Positions 37,136 to 45,372 of a DNA stretch of 64,000 bases are shown piece after piece. Each line of letters starts with the position of its first letter. The stretch's first letter is position 1. The notes beneath the pieces were generated by a model. That model was not told the origin of the DNA, did no database searches, and saw only the letters and a list, made by a program, of their open reading frames with translations. Made by a program: the position numbers and the translations under genes. The DNA lies in the NCBI GenBank assembly GCA_963726665.1, contig CAVSDW010000020.1:62001-126000 (forward strand). The letters are read 5' to 3'. The stretch comes from RPQJ01 sp963726665 (GTDB lineage: Bacteria > Pseudomonadota > Gammaproteobacteria > Steroidobacterales > Steroidobacteraceae).

Positions 37136-38490
37136 ATGTTCAGCAGACTCAAACTTATCCCCGCGGCAGCAATGGCGATGATCCTCGTCGGCTGCAGCGA
37201 TTCGGACAACAACAAGCCTGACCAGCCGCCTCCCCGCAACCTTCAGGGTGCAGGCGCTGCACGCGTCACCCGATGCGCCGAAGGTCAACCTGACCATCGG
37301 CACCAGCACGATCTCCAGCGTCGACTACAAGGCCGGCACGGGCGCGCTGGAGAAGAACGTTGGAACCTATACCGTGAAAGTCGACGGCATCCTGCCCAGC
37401 GGTACGGCGACCGTCATTGGCCCTGTCGACGTGGCCTTTGCCGCCAACACCCTGTACAGCATCGTCGCCGTCGGTGGCGTCGCCGATATCGAGGCGCTGG
37501 TCCTCCAGCAGCCCGACACGCCGGTCCCTGCCGGCTCTGTGCGCCTGCGCGTGCTGCACGCCGCCCCGATGGCGCCGCAGGTCGATGTCTACCTCACGGC
37601 GCCCGGTGCCAACCTCGCGGCGTCGGCACCGGCGGGAACATTTGCCTTCAAGGGGAACCTCGGCCCGGTCGAAGTACCCGCGGGCGCCTATCAGGTCCGG
37701 GTGACGCTGGCCGGTGAGCCCGCGTCGGTGGTCTATGACACCGGCAGCCATTACGCTGGCCGCCGGCGGCAACCTGCTGCTCACGGCCGTGGAGAATACG
37801 GCGACAGGCGCGGCACCGATCAGCCTGGTGGTGCAGGACGGCAGCGGTTCGTCTGAAATCCTCGATGCCGCGACCCCCGCCGACCTGCGGGTCGTGCATG
37901 CTTCGCCGGACGCGCCCCCGGTCGACGTGGTCGTGAACGACAACTTCGCCAACCCGCTGGTGTCGGACCTGGCCTTTCCGGACTTCACGCCTTTCCTCGG
38001 CGTCCCGCCGGCCACCTACAACGTCAAGGTGACCGACGCTGCGACCCAGGGCGTGGTGCCGATCAACGCAGACCTGGACCTCGAGGCGGGCGTCCGCTAC
38101 ACGGTACTCGCGGTCGGAACCCTCGCCACGCTCGAACCGCTCATCGCCACCGACGATCCGCGCCCCATCGCGACCCAGGCGAAGGTGCGCATCATCCACG
38201 CCTCGCCGACCGCCCAGAACGTCGACATCTACGTCACCGCGCCGGGCACGAACATCAACACGGTCTCGCCGACGCTCGCGGCCGTGCCGTTCAAGGCCAA
38301 CACCGGCTTCCTCGCGCTGGCAGCAGGGTCCTATGACGTGACCGTCACGCCGGCCGGCACCAAGAATGCCGCCATCGGTCCTGCCACGATCACGGTTGCC
38401 AACGGCGGTGTCTACACGGCCGTTGCACGCGATGCAGCCGGCGGCGGTGCGCCGCTCGGACTCATCCTGATGGACGATTTTTCCCTGTAA
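37136..38490 (+). CDS. DUF4397-repeat lipoprotein, frameshifted twice
   Basis: Reconstructed about 450 residues from ATG 37136. Signal peptide MFSRLKLIPAAAMAMILVGC has the lipobox LVGC. DUF4397 domains repeat through the protein, each starting with a strand like RVVHASPDAPPVDVVVN or RIIHASPTAQNVDIYVT and ending with a YTVxAVG strand; four units are visible. Single surplus bases near 37240 and near 37750 break the frame, with continuous repeat sequence across both. Surface or periplasmic beta-sandwich protein of unknown ligand. It is transcribed away from the two-component operon and may be a target of it. Confidence 0.8.
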
Positions 38491-38516
38491 CTCCCGCGAC
38501 TCATGCCCCCCGCTTC

Positions 38517-38545
38517 GGCCCCGCCAGTGGCGGGGCCATTTTTTT
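38517..38545 (+). terminator. Rho-independent terminator of the DUF4397 gene
   Basis: GGCCCCGCC and GGCGGGGCC form a nine-pair stem around AGT, followed by ATTTTTTT, 27 bases after the stop codon. Confidence 0.9.
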
Positions 38546-38643
38546 CGTGCTCCTCTCCAGACTCCGGGGAATGCCCGTAGTCCTCGACCGGGAACGCGGG
38601 CGGCTGGTCCTGCGCAGCGGAAGGCGCGCAGCGAGAAGGCCCC

Positions 38644-38661
38644 TGTACGGATCGCCGACGG
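38644..38661 (-). repeat. Weak 18-bp match to the hppA 3'-end core (relic B)
   Basis: TGTACGGATCGCCGACGG shares the core of relic A and of hppA, in the same orientation, about 110 bases beyond a terminator just as in hppA. On the minus strand it encodes VGDPY. Only 18 bases match, so this one could be chance. Confidence 0.3.
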
Positions 38662-38696
38662 CGACGCAGAGAACCACAGCCGCGAGGCGAAGGGTT

Positions 38697-40409
38697 TCAG
38701 TTCCGTACCCAGACCGACTTGCCTTCCTTGATGGTTTCGAGGACCTGGATCCTGTTGATGTCCTTCGGATCGATCGTGACCGGGTTGTCGGAGAGGATGA
38801 CGAAGTCCGCGAGCTTTCCTTCCTTGATCGAACCCTTGGTGGCCTGTTCGCCGAACTGCTCGGCGCCCCAGATGGTGATCATCTGCATCGCCTCGTAGGG
38901 CGTGACGCGCTCGTCGGGGCCGATGACCTTGCCCGAACGCGACGTGCGGTTCACCGTCGCCCAGGCGACCTGCATGAGGTTCGGCAGCGCAACCGGCGCG
39001 TCGGTGTGGCTGGTGGCGTGCAGGCCCGTGTTCAGGATCGAGCGCATGGGCGAGATGCGGGCGGCCTGTTCCGGGCCGACGATCTGCTCGTACCAGTCGC
39101 CCCAGTAGAAGGTGTGCATCGGGAACATCGAAGGGAAGATGCCGAGCGACTTCAGCTCCTTCACCTGGTCCGGGCGGATGAACTGGCCGTGGACCAGGAT
39201 CGTCTGCCCGGGCTTGACGCCATATTTTGCGACCACCGGGCGCAGTGCCGCGAAAAGCTGATCGATGGCGGCATCGCCATTGGCGTGGACCTTGACCGGC
39301 CAGCCCTTGGCATAGGCTTCGTCCAGATAGGCCTGGACCTGCTTGGTGTCGGGGATGGCGGGATAGCCTGAGTAGCCCGGCTTCTGGCCATCGGGCGGGA
39401 TCAGATAGGGGACGGTGCGCCAGGCGGTGCGGCCCTGCGGGGAACCGTCGAGCGTGATCTTGAGGCCGCCGAGTCGATAGTGATTCGAATAACGGGTGCT
39501 GAACGCCTTGTCGAGCTCGGCCCGGCCGGTGTAATCCATCCAGCCGATCAGATCGATGTCGACCAGCCCGCGTTCGGCGGCGTCCGCCATGACGGCGTGC
39601 ATGGGACCGAACATGCGGCCCTCGTTCGCGGTGGTGTAGCCGAAGCTCTTCGCCATCTCGAGGCCGCGCTTGAGGAAATAGTCTTTCCCCTCCTGCGTGG
39701 CGGGCGTGAGCGCCGTCAGCATGTGGGGAATGGCGGCCAGTTCTTCGAGAACTCCGTTCGGCGTCTTGCCGTCGGCCTCGCGGCGGATGACGCCACCTTC
39801 GGGATTGGGCGTCGCAGCGTCGTAGCCGATCATCTTCAGGCCGAGGCTGTTCACGGCCGCGAAGTGGCCGGAGATGTGCGTCGCCATGACCGGCACCGTG
39901 GTCGACACCTTGTCGAGATCTTCGCGGGTGGGGTGGCGGCCGAGCAGCGCGTCGTCGTAGCCGACGCCGAAGATCCAGCCGGTGCGCTTCACGTCGGGGC
40001 CCTGCGCGAAGGCCTTCAGCTTTTCGACCACGTCGTCGATGGTGTTGACGTTGCCGTCGGGCGGAGCGAGCAGGTTGGCGCCCACGGCCTGTGCGCCGAA
40101 CTGCATGGCATGGGCGTGCCCGTCGATGAAGCCGGGCATCAGTGTCTTGCCGGCAAGGTCCTTGACGACGGTTCCGTCGCCCTTCCGCTTGAGGGCATCG
40201 ACCTTCGAACCGACGAAGACGATCCTGCCGTCGTCGACCACGAGGGCCTCGGCGGTGGCGGGCTCGGCGCCCTCCATGGTGAGGATGGGGCCGCCGGTGA
40301 TGATGAGATCGGCGCCGGCGCCAGCTTCCGCGACTGCAGGAGGTTTGCTGCAGGCAGCGAGGGCAAGCGTACAAGCCATCAGCAGGCTGGCGACGCGACG
40401 CGAGATCAT
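38697..40409 (-). CDS. YtcJ-like amidohydrolase lipoprotein
   Basis: 570 residues from ATG 40409. N-terminal signal with lipobox LALAACS. The amidohydrolase-3 (YtcJ) pattern is clear: GKTLMPGFIDGHAHAMQFG (HxH metal ligands), LKITLDGSPQGRTAWRTVPY, VHANGDAAIDQL, and TSHTDAPVALPN near the C-terminus. Members hydrolyse amide or related bonds of small compounds; the substrate is not predictable. It would face the periplasm, bound to a membrane by its lipid. Confidence 0.88.
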   Translation of the reverse strand: MISRRVASLLMACTLALAACSKPPAVAEAGAGADLIITGGPILTMEGAEPATAEALVVDDGRIVFVGSKVDALKRKGDGTVVKDLAGKTLMPGFIDGHAHAMQFGAQAVGANLLAPPDGNVNTIDDVVEKLKAFAQGPDVKRTGWIFGVGYDDALLGRHPTREDLDKVSTTVPVMATHISGHFAAVNSLGLKMIGYDAATPNPEGGVIRREADGKTPNGVLEELAAIPHMLTALTPATQEGKDYFLKRGLEMAKSFGYTTANEGRMFGPMHAVMADAAERGLVDIDLIGWMDYTGRAELDKAFSTRYSNHYRLGGLKITLDGSPQGRTAWRTVPYLIPPDGQKPGYSGYPAIPDTKQVQAYLDEAYAKGWPVKVHANGDAAIDQLFAALRPVVAKYGVKPGQTILVHGQFIRPDQVKELKSLGIFPSMFPMHTFYWGDWYEQIVGPEQAARISPMRSILNTGLHATSHTDAPVALPNLMQVAWATVNRTSRSGKVIGPDERVTPYEAMQMITIWGAEQFGEQATKGSIKEGKLADFVILSDNPVTIDPKDINRIQVLETIKEGKSVWVRN

Positions 40410-40621
40410 GATTGGTGCTCCTTTGTCTCCGGCGGCCCGCATCTTGCCATGCCGGAAATCGCGAGTCAGCACGAATAAGGCATCGAGGGACAGGAAATCC
40501 AACCGGTCTCTCTGTAGCGCAGCGCGCGCTGCAGGCGGGTGCATCGAGGGCGTGTCGGCGTGTGAGGTCGAGGCGGCGCGGCCGCTGGCGCGCCATGGCC
40601 GACGGCAGGCACCATCGGCCG

Positions 40622-41779
40622 ATGAGCGACGTTGAACACCGCGAAAACGATCAGGCGCCGGCAGAACCTGCGCCGGAACTGCTCGCGGGCGGCAGCGCCG
40701 CCTACGCCTGCATGTGGCGCCTGGTGCGTCAGGCGCGGACCGCGGTCGAACTCGAGACGTACATCTACGAGGCGGGTGCGGTCGGCGACCGGTTCCTGGC
40801 CGAACTGACCAGCGCGGCGCGACGCGGGGTCCACGTGCGGGTGCTGCTGGACGCGTACGGTTCGGACACGCTGCGCCAGGATTATTTCGCGCCGCTGATC
40901 GCCGCCGGCGGTGAACTGCGCTGGTTCAACCCAAAGCGACTCCTGCTCCTCAACTTCCGCAATCACCGCAAGCTGCTGCGTGCAGACGACGAGGCCGTGA
41001 TCGGCGGCCTCAACATTGCCGACGAGTACGACGGCGACGGCCTCGAGGCCGGCTGGCGCGACTTCGCCGTGCGCGTAGACGGGCCTGTGGTGGACGCGCT
41101 CGCCGCGAGCTTCGCCCGGATGTGGGATCTGTCCGCGTTCGGCCGCCGTGAGTTCCGCCATTTCTGGCGCCGGGCCCCGCGGCTTGCCGCCGGCACATGC
41201 GAGCAGCCTGAGTTACTGCTCTCCGGGCCGGGCTGTCCCACGGCCGAGCTGCGCCGGCGGCTGCTGCTCGACATCCGTGCCGCGCGGCGGATCCAGGCCT
41301 GGGCCGCGTACTTCCTGCCGTCGCGGCGCATCGGCGCTGCGATCCGGGACGCTGCCCGCCGTGGCGAGGCCGACATCATGCTCGGCGAACGCAGCGACGT
41401 GCCGGTCTCGCGCTGGGCCAGCGAGCGACTGTTTACGCGTTTCCTGCGGGCCGGACTGAGAATCCACTGTTACCGGCCGCAGATCGTCCACGCGAAGGCG
41501 ATGGTGCTCGACGACGTCGTGTACGTGGGCTCGAGCAACCTCGACGTGCGCAGCCTGCTCATCAACTACGAGATGCTGCTGCGCCTGCCGTCCGCTGCGC
41601 TCGCGGCCCGCATGCGCGCCGAGTTCGAGGCTGACCGCCGGCATGCCGACACGCTGGACCCGGTGCGCTGGCGGCGCGGGCGTCGCTGGTGGCAGTCGCT
41701 GCGATCGTATCTTGCGTACCAGCTGCTGGCGCGTCTCGACCCCTACCTTGCGACTCGCAGCCTGAGGTCGCTGCGCTGA
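40622..41779 (+). CDS. Phospholipase-D-family cardiolipin synthase (ClsB-like)
   Basis: 385 residues from ATG 40622 (ATG 40595 also in frame). Two PLD HKD motifs are present: NHRKLLRADDEAVIGGLN near residue 120 and VHAKAMVLDDVVYVGSSNLD near 300. No N-terminal membrane helix, as in ClsB. These enzymes join two phospholipids or a phospholipid and glycerol at the inner membrane to make cardiolipin or phosphatidylglycerol. It could add to the lipid-remodelling capacity elsewhere in the window, though it is not linked to that operon. Confidence 0.88.
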   Translation: MSDVEHRENDQAPAEPAPELLAGGSAAYACMWRLVRQARTAVELETYIYEAGAVGDRFLAELTSAARRGVHVRVLLDAYGSDTLRQDYFAPLIAAGGELRWFNPKRLLLLNFRNHRKLLRADDEAVIGGLNIADEYDGDGLEAGWRDFAVRVDGPVVDALAASFARMWDLSAFGRREFRHFWRRAPRLAAGTCEQPELLLSGPGCPTAELRRRLLLDIRAARRIQAWAAYFLPSRRIGAAIRDAARRGEADIMLGERSDVPVSRWASERLFTRFLRAGLRIHCYRPQIVHAKAMVLDDVVYVGSSNLDVRSLLINYEMLLRLPSAALAARMRAEFEADRRHADTLDPVRWRRGRRWWQSLRSYLAYQLLARLDPYLATRSLRSLR

Positions 41780-41869
41780 CGCCCAGCGCGGGTTCAAGCG
41801 CCAGAGTCCGGCCGGTCCGATCGTGAAGTAGACTACGGATTCCGTTACCCGACCGAACCGGCCGCCGTC

Positions 41870-42958
41870 ATGCTGACCCACGTGCTGTTCTTCCTTCTTG
41901 GACTCGCAGCCTTGATCGCCGGCGCAGAGTCGCTGGTACGCGGAGCCTCCAGGATCGCGTTGTCGCTCGGCATCTCGCCCCTCGTCGTGGGCCTCACCAT
42001 CGTCGCGATGGGCACGAGTTCTCCCGAGGTGGCCGTGTCAGTTGGCGCCGCCCTGAGCGGCAACACCGACATTGCCGTCGGCAATGTGGTGGGCAGCAAC
42101 ATCTTCAACGTGCTGTTCATCCTCGGCATCAGCGCCGTGATCACGCCACTGGTCGTGCACTCGCAGATCATCCGCCAGGAGGTGCCGATCATGATCGGCG
42201 CTTCGGTGGTGCTCGGGATCATGATCCTCGACGGCACGCTCGGGCGGTCGGAGGCGGCCCTCCTGCTCCTGCTGCTGGTCGTCTACGTTCTCTTCCTGCT
42301 GCGCCAGTCGCGCGCCGAGACCGCCGAGGTCCGCGACGAGTACGCCGGCGGCATCCGCCACGCGGGTGAGTGGGACAGCCACTGGGCCGTCCAGGTGCTG
42401 CTGATCGCGGTCGGCCTCGGCCTGCTGGTGCTCGGGTCCGGCTGGCTGGTCGACTCGGCGGTGGCCTTCGCGCGGGCCCTCGGGGTAAGCGACCTCGTCA
42501 TCGGCCTCACGATCATCGCCGCGGGCACGTCCATGCCGGAGGTGGCCACCTCGATCATGGCGGCGATCCGTGGCGAGCGGGACATTGCGGTTGGCAACGT
42601 GATCGGCAGCAACACCTTCAACATACTGGGCTGCCTCGGAATGTCGGGAGTCGTCAGCCCGGCCGGTCTCGGCATTGCCCCTGCGGTGCTCAACTTCGAC
42701 ATCTGGGTCATGATCGCCGTGGCGATCGCCTGCCTGCCGGTGCTTCTCCTCGGCCGGCAGATCGGCCGCAAGCGCGGCCTGATGTTCCTCGCCTATTACG
42801 CTGCCTACGTCGTCTACCTGATCCTCGGTGCGCAACAGCACGACGCGCTCGACGAATTCTCGAACGTGATGGTGAGCTTCGTGCTGCCCATCACCGTCGT
42901 CACCCTGGTGGCGATGGTGGTGCGCCAGCAGGAGTTGCGGCCCGGGTCGGACGGCTGA
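41870..42958 (+). CDS. CaCA-family calcium/sodium antiporter (YrbG-like)
   Basis: 362 residues with about ten membrane helices. Both alpha repeats of the family are intact: VVGLTIVAMGTSSPEVAVSV near residue 45 and VIGLTIIAAGTSMPEVATSI near 210, each followed by GNVVGSNIFN or GNVIGSNTFN. They form the ion path. Inner membrane exchange of Ca2+ for Na+ or H+. A hairpin terminator follows 70 bases downstream. Confidence 0.92.
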   Translation: MLTHVLFFLLGLAALIAGAESLVRGASRIALSLGISPLVVGLTIVAMGTSSPEVAVSVGAALSGNTDIAVGNVVGSNIFNVLFILGISAVITPLVVHSQIIRQEVPIMIGASVVLGIMILDGTLGRSEAALLLLLLVVYVLFLLRQSRAETAEVRDEYAGGIRHAGEWDSHWAVQVLLIAVGLGLLVLGSGWLVDSAVAFARALGVSDLVIGLTIIAAGTSMPEVATSIMAAIRGERDIAVGNVIGSNTFNILGCLGMSGVVSPAGLGIAPAVLNFDIWVMIAVAIACLPVLLLGRQIGRKRGLMFLAYYAAYVVYLILGAQQHDALDEFSNVMVSFVLPITVVTLVAMVVRQQELRPGSDG

Positions 42959-43029
42959 CTGGCTCTTGCCCAGCCACCGCCTTCGGAACCGACACTGCGG
43001 CGCAAGTCGAGCTGGACCACCTCGAAAAA

Positions 43030-43053
43030 GAAAGGCCCCTCGCGGGGCCTTTC
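43030..43053 (+). terminator. Hairpin terminator after the antiporter gene
   Basis: AAAGGCCCC and GGGGCCTTT pair around TCGC, followed by CTGC. The same AAAGGCCCC stem recurs beside both copies of the hppA end. A GGACAGTCCCC follows at about 43080. Confidence 0.7.
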
Positions 43054-43122
43054 TGCATCAGGTGTCGGTGACCGAAGTGGACAGTCCCCTGCGCGCAGGA
43101 AGGGCCGGTCGTCGGGCCGTAC

Positions 43123-44460
43123 TCACTTCGGGCGCCAGCGTTCGATCCAGGGCGCGAGCACGGTGGCAAGGTCGGGCGAGCCGATTTCCGCCAGTACATA
43201 GCTCACGTCGCGGATCGGCACGCCGGCGTCGAACAGGCGGGAGAGCTGGAACGGGCTCCCGTTCACGACGACATCACACTTCGACGCGCGAATCGTGGCC
43301 TCGAGGTCGGCCACCTGCTGGGCGCCGTAGCCCATCGCGGGCAGTACCGGCCCGATGTGCGGGTACTTCGCATAGACCTCCGCAATGCTGCCCACCGCGA
43401 CCGGGCGCGGATCCACGAAATCGACCACGCCCGCGTGGTGCGCCGCGACGGTGCCCGCACCGAAGGGCATGCCGCCGTGGGTGATCGTGGGACCGTCCTC
43501 CACCACCAGCACCCGTTTCCCGACCAGCGAGCCGTCCCCGCCAGCAGCGTCCGCAAGCTTCACCGGCGACGTGGCACGAACGATCGTGGCTCGGGGATTG
43601 GCGGCGTGCACGTTGGCAATCACCTGCGCCACCGCATCCGTCGTGGCCGAGTCGATCTTGTTCACCACGACCACGTCGGCGAGGCGCACGTTCACCTCGC
43701 CCGGGTGATACGCGAGCTCGTGGCCGGGGCGCAGCGGGTCCACGACCGTCACGGCGAGATCGGGCCGGAAGAACGGAAAGTCGTTGTTGCCCCCGTCCCA
43801 CAGCACCACGTCGGCCTCCTGCTCGGCCTGGCGCAGGATCGCCTCGTAATCCACTCCGGCGTACATGACGAGCCCTTCCCGCACCGGCAGCTCGTATTCC
43901 TCGCGCTCCTCGATCGTCGGGTCGTAGGCGTCGATGTCGGCCTGGGTGGCGAAGCGCTGCACCCGCATCTTCACCAGGTCGCCATAGGGCATCGGGTGAC
44001 GCACCAGGACGACCTTCAATCCCGCATCCTTGAGCAGCCGGGCAATCCGCCTGCTGGTCTGGCTCTTGCCGCACCCGGTGCGTGCCGCGCAGACGGACAC
44101 GACGGGCTTGCTCGAGCGGAGCATCGTGGCGCCGGGTCCGAGCAGCGTGAACGAGGCTCCGGCCGCCATCGCTACCGCTGCCTTCTGCATCACCTCCGCA
44201 TACGACAGGTCGCTGTAGGAGAAGACGACCTCGTCGACGCCGTGGGTGCGTATCAGATCCGTGAGCTCGGCCTCAGGCCGGATGGGAATGCCCTGCGGAT
44301 ACCCGGGACCCGCGAGTTCCGGAGGATACCGTCGGTCGTCGATCCCGGGAATCTGCGCCGCGGTGAACGCGACGACCTTGCTGCCGGCGTCGCCCCGGTA
44401 AACGACGTTGAAGTTGTGAAAGTCGCGCCCACCGGCGCCCATGATGATGACCTTGCGCAT
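43123..44460 (-). CDS. Cyclic 2,3-diphosphoglycerate synthetase-family P-loop protein
   Basis: 445 residues from ATG 44460. The start VIIMGAGGRDFHNFNVVYRG is characteristic of the bacterial family named after archaeal cDPG synthetase. The P-loop is AARTGCGKSQTSRRIARLL near residue 130, with DVVLWDGGNNDFPFFRPDL and the G-protein-like VVVNKIDSA farther on. Bacterial members are P-loop GTPase/ATPase proteins whose reaction is not established. Cytoplasmic. Bases 44461-44711 upstream hold nothing I recognise. Confidence 0.82.
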   Translation of the reverse strand: MRKVIIMGAGGRDFHNFNVVYRGDAGSKVVAFTAAQIPGIDDRRYPPELAGPGYPQGIPIRPEAELTDLIRTHGVDEVVFSYSDLSYAEVMQKAAVAMAAGASFTLLGPGATMLRSSKPVVSVCAARTGCGKSQTSRRIARLLKDAGLKVVLVRHPMPYGDLVKMRVQRFATQADIDAYDPTIEEREEYELPVREGLVMYAGVDYEAILRQAEQEADVVLWDGGNNDFPFFRPDLAVTVVDPLRPGHELAYHPGEVNVRLADVVVVNKIDSATTDAVAQVIANVHAANPRATIVRATSPVKLADAAGGDGSLVGKRVLVVEDGPTITHGGMPFGAGTVAAHHAGVVDFVDPRPVAVGSIAEVYAKYPHIGPVLPAMGYGAQQVADLEATIRASKCDVVVNGSPFQLSRLFDAGVPIRDVSYVLAEIGSPDLATVLAPWIERWRPK

Positions 44461-44720
44461 CGGATCGCCTCCGGTCGAATTCACGCGCGAAAGGGCTATT
44501 GTGCGCCATCGCGGAGTCGCCTGCCGCTGCGGGAGCGGCGGCGATCCAGTAGCCGCGTCTGGCGGCGTCCGCACACGCCTTCCTGCGTTGCATCGCGGCG
44601 GCGTCGAATCGATGTCGAACTGGATCGTCACCGACGGCTCGGCGAACTGGACTGCGGCGACGTGCATCGGGTCGCCCTCCAGCACGAGCATCAGCAAACG
44701 AGACTGATCAGCCGGAAAAG

Positions 44721-44747
44721 GAAAGGCCCCGTTTCCGGGGCCTTTCT
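44721..44747. terminator. Hairpin terminator, duplicate of the one behind hppA
   Basis: AAAGGCCCC GTTTCC GGGGCCTTT followed by CT, identical to the hairpin at 50583-50606. It stands in the same place relative to the hppA-end copy as the original does to hppA. Confidence 0.7.
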
Positions 44748-44777
44748 GTCGTCTGCGGAGAGGGGACAGTCCCCTTC

Positions 44778-44950
44778 GGGGACAGTCCCGTTACAGCAGC
44801 GGCACCAGCAGCAGCGCCACGATGTTGATGATCTTGATCAGCGGGTTGATGGCCGGGCCCGCGGTGTCCTTGTACGGGTCGCCCACGGTGTCGCCGGTCA
44901 CGGCCGCCTTGTGCGTCTCGGAGCCCTTGCCGCCGAAGTTGCCTTCCTCG
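44778..44950 (-). repeat. 173-bp direct repeat of the hppA 3' end (relic C)
   Basis: Bases 44778-44950 equal 50624-50796 except for one substitution (44878 versus 50724). The copy holds the last 53 codons of hppA including the stop at 44791, then diverges abruptly upstream. It cannot be a working gene. Together with hppA it brackets a 5.7-kb segment with a ruined protease gene, a frameshifted regulator and an IS91-like relic. Confidence 0.95.
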
Positions 44951-45153
44951 GCCCCACACTCGCGGGCTTCGCAGACCTCGATACGGCACTTCTTCCGGGT
45001 ATTGCGAATCTCGGCAGTTCTCCGCAATCCGCGGACGGGCGACGTGACGGCCGTCGCGTCGAACCAGAACGGCGCGCGCCACCCTGGGGCATCGAGCACT
45101 TCACGGAACGCATCGAACACGCTACATCGGACGCGCACCCGGAGCGGACCTCG

Positions 45154-45330
45154 ATGACCGGCACACACAACACGAACGTCGACCTGCCGGCCGCAGTCGC
45201 GCTGGGAATCGAAATCGTGTTCCGCAGCGACGCCGACGGCTACCTCTACGAGTACGAGCGCCGGGTCTGCGAGAACGGCAAGCTGCTGCGGGGAAAGCGC
45301 TGGACGCAGCGCTTTCCCCGCGACCCTTGA
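45154..45330 (+). CDS. Small hypothetical protein
   Basis: 58 residues, MTGTHNTNVDLPAAVALGIE onward, with GGAG 9 bases before the ATG and strongly GC-biased third codon positions. The C-terminus is basic and aromatic (YLYEYERRVCENGKLL). No family recognised. It lies just inside the duplicated-end segment and could be the tail of a larger lost gene. Confidence 0.4.
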   Translation: MTGTHNTNVDLPAAVALGIEIVFRSDADGYLYEYERRVCENGKLLRGKRWTQRFPRDP

Positions 45331-45372
45331 CACCGGAGGCGACAACCCCTGGCTGGGCCCCAACCTCCTGGC

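Noticed and set aside
37648..40596. A 982-residue minus-strand frame
   Set aside because: It runs in the wrong frame through the amidohydrolase gene and antisense to the DUF4397 gene; no family features.
44791..45363. A 190-residue minus-strand protein ending like hppA
   Set aside because: Only the last 53 codons match hppA; the upstream part has no coding character and is antisense to the small plus-strand gene. It is a duplicated gene end.
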